Shown here one piece after another: positions 60,804 to 64,000 of a stretch of 64,000 nt of DNA. Origin of the DNA: Stichopus chloronotus (taxonomy: Eukaryota > Echinodermata > Holothuroidea > Aspidochirotida > Stichopodidae). Position 1 is the first letter of the stretch. Every line of letters starts with the position of its first letter. The notes under the pieces are model-generated. The model did no database searches. It had not been told where the DNA came from and saw only the letters and a program-made list of their open reading frames with translations. The stretch covers positions 37,510,937 through 37,574,936 of the forward strand of contig CM037830.1 of assembly GCA_021234535.1 (NCBI GenBank), given 5' to 3'. A program made the translations under genes and the position numbers.

Positions 60804-61338
60804 GTTGAACTTGAAGTTAATGCGGTCCAAAGACTAGATGATCAGGCCCCACATTTGAAACACGGCGTATATGACGTACACTACTAGCACTGCATGCAGT
60901 ATATATGGTCGACTGCTACTGTGCTAGTGTCTGTACGTGTAGTGTATACGCGATGTATGTGCGGATTGCCTGATTTTTCCTGCGTGCCTACCTCTCGTTT
61001 CCTGCGAAGAACGTGATTGGCACCGCAGTTATCACCGGGAATTGGCACACTAATGTCTCCGAGACACAGGTTTATAATACAGTAGTAGCTGCGAATGCAA
61101 TTGCTATGTAGATCACAAACCAAAATCACGCAGAGCAGGCTGTTGCGAAAATTTTGATTGCCAAGAGCCAAAAAATAGCAAACTTATGATTACCTAAAGT
61201 CATTAATATTTTCTAATCATAATAATGATAGCTTTAAAAAAATAATATTATGTTAAATATAGCATTTAAAAGTTGAAAAGTGAGTTGAAATGCCTAAAAT
61301 AGTTTTCATTATAGCAATAAAATCGTCTCCTACAAATA
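60804..61338. promoter_or_regulatory. Probable NDUFB11 promoter region
   Basis: A 535-bp interval upstream of the NDUFB11 start, with more CpG than the flanks in its left half (for example ACGCGATG near 60950). It may serve both NDUFB11 and a divergent transcript starting near 61339. No TATA box in a convincing position. Confidence 0.35.
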
Positions 61339-61596
61339 ATGGAAACTTTCGTTTATCGCGGGCCGTGTTTGGATGAGAGAAGCAGAGGCATGTGCTTTTT
61401 CATATCCATTGCCCAAAACTTAGCAAACCCGACTCCCGAGCAAGCTTACGCTCTAAGTGGTTCTTTGTATTCTATTTACACATTACAGAGACTGATATCA
61501 ACGTCAAAATCTTCCTGCTCGGCGAGATATTACATTTACAATGACTTGGTGGTAGAGTTCGCACAACGTGTGGAAAAGGTTAGGGAAATGTTATAG
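61339..61596 (+). CDS. Divergent open frame, possible first exon, unrecognised
   Basis: An 85-codon frame begins METFVYRG with an A at -3 and contains balanced, protein-like composition (MCFFISIAQNLAN, ALSGSLYSIYTLQRL, VVEFAQRVEKV). It begins 535 bp from the NDUFB11 start, in the opposite direction, as in many head-to-head gene pairs. A possible donor (AAG|GTTAGG) lies close to its stop, so it may be the first exon of a gene continuing to the right. I do not recognise a family, and a chance frame is not excluded. Confidence 0.25.
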   Translation: METFVYRGPCLDERSRGMCFFISIAQNLANPTPEQAYALSGSLYSIYTLQRLISTSKSSCSARYYIYNDLVVEFAQRVEKVREML

Positions 61597-62510
61597 TCAA
61601 TTGGTTTTCAGTGTCATTCTTTTGGTCTTTCGTTAACTTACTTTCTGTTTCAACTTCTCTTCACAGCCAAGTGTGTTTCTGCACCCTAGGCTATGGATAT
61701 ACTGAGTGTTCAAAGCCTAACCTTACTCGTTACTTAGTTTCTTTGCCACACTAACTTAGTAGGAATACATAGGACTTCTTAATTAGGCCTAGGCGAAATA
61801 TGATGATGTCAATTGTCATTGACACTGGTAGGATACGCCACCACGTTCGAAGATAAAAAAAAACGTTGTGACCATTCACACGGAAATTTTCGTGTAAATA
61901 AGGGCACCTGTAGTCACAATTCACACGACGAAAACTTATTGGGGGCGCTGCGTTAGTTTGTACAGGCCAAAGAGTTCTTTGGTATACAGCCCGGCCCTCA
62001 TTACTGTACCTTCGTCGATGGCGTACTACTGATGACACTCCTAATCTAAAATTTGAGAGCAGAAACCGGTCTAGTTTGGTCCTAAGAACCATTCTTGTCG
62101 CAATACTACATCAAAAGTAAGGTTACTTCACCTAAAAGGTGAAAATGCTCCTAAGAAGGACATGCATAAAGACATGTATACCTCAGGGCATAACCTAACG
62201 AATTCTCATCAGGGTTCTTGGTCGTACTGCTGCGTTAGATAGTGAACCTCTAATCTCTAACCTCTAATCTCTAATTACCTTACAGTAGCTCCCAGCAGTC
62301 TTTATTGATAGGCTACCATACCACATGTCTTGACTTTTATTGACAGTTTACTGATTGAAATTATCATAGGAATTAGTCCCCCTCCCCCATTGCCCTTTGC
62401 TGATACGAAAATGTGGGTAAGCCTACTGCCCTCAACTGATACAGAAATTCCATATGAATAACATGGTGCTTGTGAGTGCCCTCATATAGAGTCGGCCTAC
62501 GAAATATTCT
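61597..62510. other. Non-coding stretch
   Basis: No supported gene. It contains a single diverged, inverted copy of the downstream minisatellite unit at 61874-61929 and a short CTAATCTCTAAC tandem near 62248-62277. Confidence 0.5.
61874..61929 (-). repeat. Diverged inverted copy of the 45-bp minisatellite unit
   Basis: On the minus strand this reads as a decayed version of the 62.5-kb unit, sharing the ATTCACACGGAAATTT, AATAAGG and CACAATTCACACG pieces in the same order. It lies about 600 bp from the array in opposite orientation. Confidence 0.65.
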
Positions 62511-62885
62511 GTGTGAATAGTGACCCCCTTTCAGGTGTCTTTCTCCCTACGAACATTTCCGTGTGAATAGTGCTTCCAAGTATCCTTATTCGTTCGAAAA
62601 TGTCCGTGTGAATAGTGCTTTCATGTGTCCTTATTCGTACGGAAATTTCCGTGTGAATAGTGCTTTCATGTGTCCTTATTCGTACGGAAATGTCCGTGTG
62701 AAAAGTGCTTTCATGTGTCCTTATTCGTACGGAAATGTCCGTGTGAATAGTGCTTTCAGGTGTCCTTATTCGTACGGAAATTTCCTTGTGAATAGTGCTT
62801 TCATGTGTCCTTATTCGTACGGAAATGTCTGTGTGAATAGTGCTTTCATGTGTCCTTATTCGTACGGAAATGTCCGTGTGAATAG
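62511..62885 (+). repeat. 45-bp minisatellite, 8 units plus a partial
   Basis: Units start with GTGTGAATAG at 62511, 62561, 62606, 62651, 62696, 62741, 62786, 62831 and 62876. The first unit is 50 bp and divergent; all others are 45 bp with few changes. Each unit ends in CGTACGGAAATGTCC or the perfect palindrome CGGAAATTTCCG. Because 45 is divisible by three, long repetitive frames are open on both strands (15-residue repeats); I treat these as by-products, not genes. Confidence 0.95.
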
Positions 62886-63469
62886 GCCCCACCTAAAAAA
62901 AAACGAGGAGTCCACTGAGCCTCCAGTTCCAAGTGGAGGTGCAGTAGTAGTGGCTTCTTATGTACATTCGTGTGTTATTTGCCATGGTTGCATATATACA
63001 CTTATGTGTTATTTTATAGTGCTTTGATTTGCGACTGCGCCTCCAGAGGCTCAGTGAGGTCTCATATTGTATTTTGTATTCTGTATTTGTACCTTGGCAT
63101 TGGTTGGCACAGTATCTCCACATCAGCTGTGCATCTGTACTGTACACAACTCATTGGACAACTGCAAAATAGTTGCTAGGCACTGTTGCTTTCATGCAGT
63201 GCCAGAGATGCGTTCTGATGTGTGGTTTTTAGACATGTTTTGTTAAAAATGAACTGCTCTAGACCTACAGGTACACTTTAAGTGAGTATAATTACTTTCA
63301 GAGGGTCTTCTTTCCAAGTAAAGTCACCGTCAAGCGAGTAACAACAATCTCAGTCAGCCCTGTAGAGGACAGGAGTCAAACTGTAATTAACTTAAACATC
63401 ACAGTACCTCAGACAATGACTCAAAGCGACTAGTAGCTAGCATTTTACAGGTTCACTGTGACTCTGACT
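62886..63469. other. Non-coding stretch
   Basis: No supported gene or recognisable element. Short open frames continue out of the minisatellite and are not considered real. Confidence 0.45.
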
Positions 63470-64000
63470 GAAGATATTAATCTATATCATTCTCATGGTT
63501 GTTCCCTCCCACATCAACTCCTACTCCACCTGAAAATACAAGTCAAATTTCACTGTGACTCCTAACTCCAGTAGCAGGTACACTGCAATTATAGTCATTG
63601 CGACCCTGATTCCCGGCTAACCAATAGATGCATCATTTCTCATGTGACTTCCACCTCTAGATATGCCAGAGGTGGCTGTCTGTCCCAGTTCTTGCATGGC
63701 CCCATCAACATCTTATGCCGGTGGGCTACTTTAAACCAGAACTCTGAATCCACCTGATAATGCGTGTCAAACAAAGAGGCGGCTCCGACTCCAGGAGCAA
63801 GTACGTGCCTTTACTCAGTCACTGACACTCTGCCTCCAGTCTAAAAATAACACTGATAGATACATGATTCTCATGCCATCCTACCTCAACTCCAGTTCCA
63901 CTTGAAAATGCGTGTTTGTGAAAGTAAAGAGCACTTGCATATTTCAATCGCTGTGACTCCCAGTCCAGTCTTGGATGCTTTATTCTCTTTATTCCTCCCA
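63470..64000 (+). repeat. Diverged repeat tract running off the window
   Basis: Phrases such as CATCAACTCC, CCACCTGAAAATAC / CCACCTGATAATGCG / CCACTTGAAAATGCG, and CTGTGACTCC recur at 63525, 63750 and 63898. The copies are strongly diverged and unevenly spaced, so the unit is not defined. Confidence 0.45.

Noticed and set aside
62497..63027. Long frames on both strands across the 45-bp minisatellite
   Set aside because: Any 45-bp array lacking stops is open in this way. There is no non-repetitive domain or splice evidence.
1..64000. CRISPR arrays, bacterial operons, rRNA genes
   Set aside because: The tandem repeats here have no unique spacers, and splice sites and retroelements show eukaryotic DNA. 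I saw no rRNA or complete tRNA gene, though a tRNA scan by eye is not exhaustive.

Overview
The window is animal genomic DNA: AT-rich, split genes with good GT/AG splice sites, long non-coding stretches, many homopolymers and microsatellites, and retroelements of the Ty3/Gypsy and Penelope classes. Its repeat style (a roughly 145-bp unit carrying AGGTCA half-sites, short minisatellites, many scattered GGCCTA motifs) suggests a marine invertebrate, perhaps an echinoderm or another deuterostome. The sequence alone does not fix the species.

Left part (1-45 kb): almost entirely intron-like or intergenic. The only solid coding sequence is a terminal exon on + at 20690-20842, whose gene I do not recognise. 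Around it lie a partly tandem 145-bp repeat (6.3-6.9 kb, diverged copy at 8.0-8.3 kb), microsatellites, a decayed repeat at 23.8-24.2 kb, a strong G-quadruplex motif at 26.7 kb, a small minisatellite at 29.2 kb, a weak candidate first exon at 30.8 kb, and decayed Penelope-like fragments in opposing orientation at 33.8-36.0 kb. A cluster of perfect AT-rich palindromes lies at 36.6-37.2 kb, and a hAT-type terminal repeat at 45.3 kb.

Right part (47-61 kb): a three-exon NDUFB11 gene (accessory subunit of mitochondrial complex I) lies on the minus strand; the exons join in phase to give 164 residues. Its first intron is interrupted by a complete 10,003-bp Ty3/Gypsy LTR retrotransposon on the plus strand (50466-60468). 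The element has two 1,696-bp LTRs that look identical, a CAAT target duplication, a tRNA-Leu primer site, gag, pol in the -1 frame behind an in-phase GGGAAAC slippery heptamer, and a G-rich polypurine tract. Its most unusual feature is a third open frame after pol, in the position of a retroviral env. It encodes two C2H2 zinc fingers and is preceded by a convincing 3' splice site and by a TGATG stop/start overlap with pol. Everything seen is consistent with a young, structurally intact element.

Far right (61-64 kb): an open frame of unknown identity divergent from NDUFB11, a 45-bp minisatellite with palindromic units and one older inverted copy upstream, and a tract of diverged repeats running off the end.
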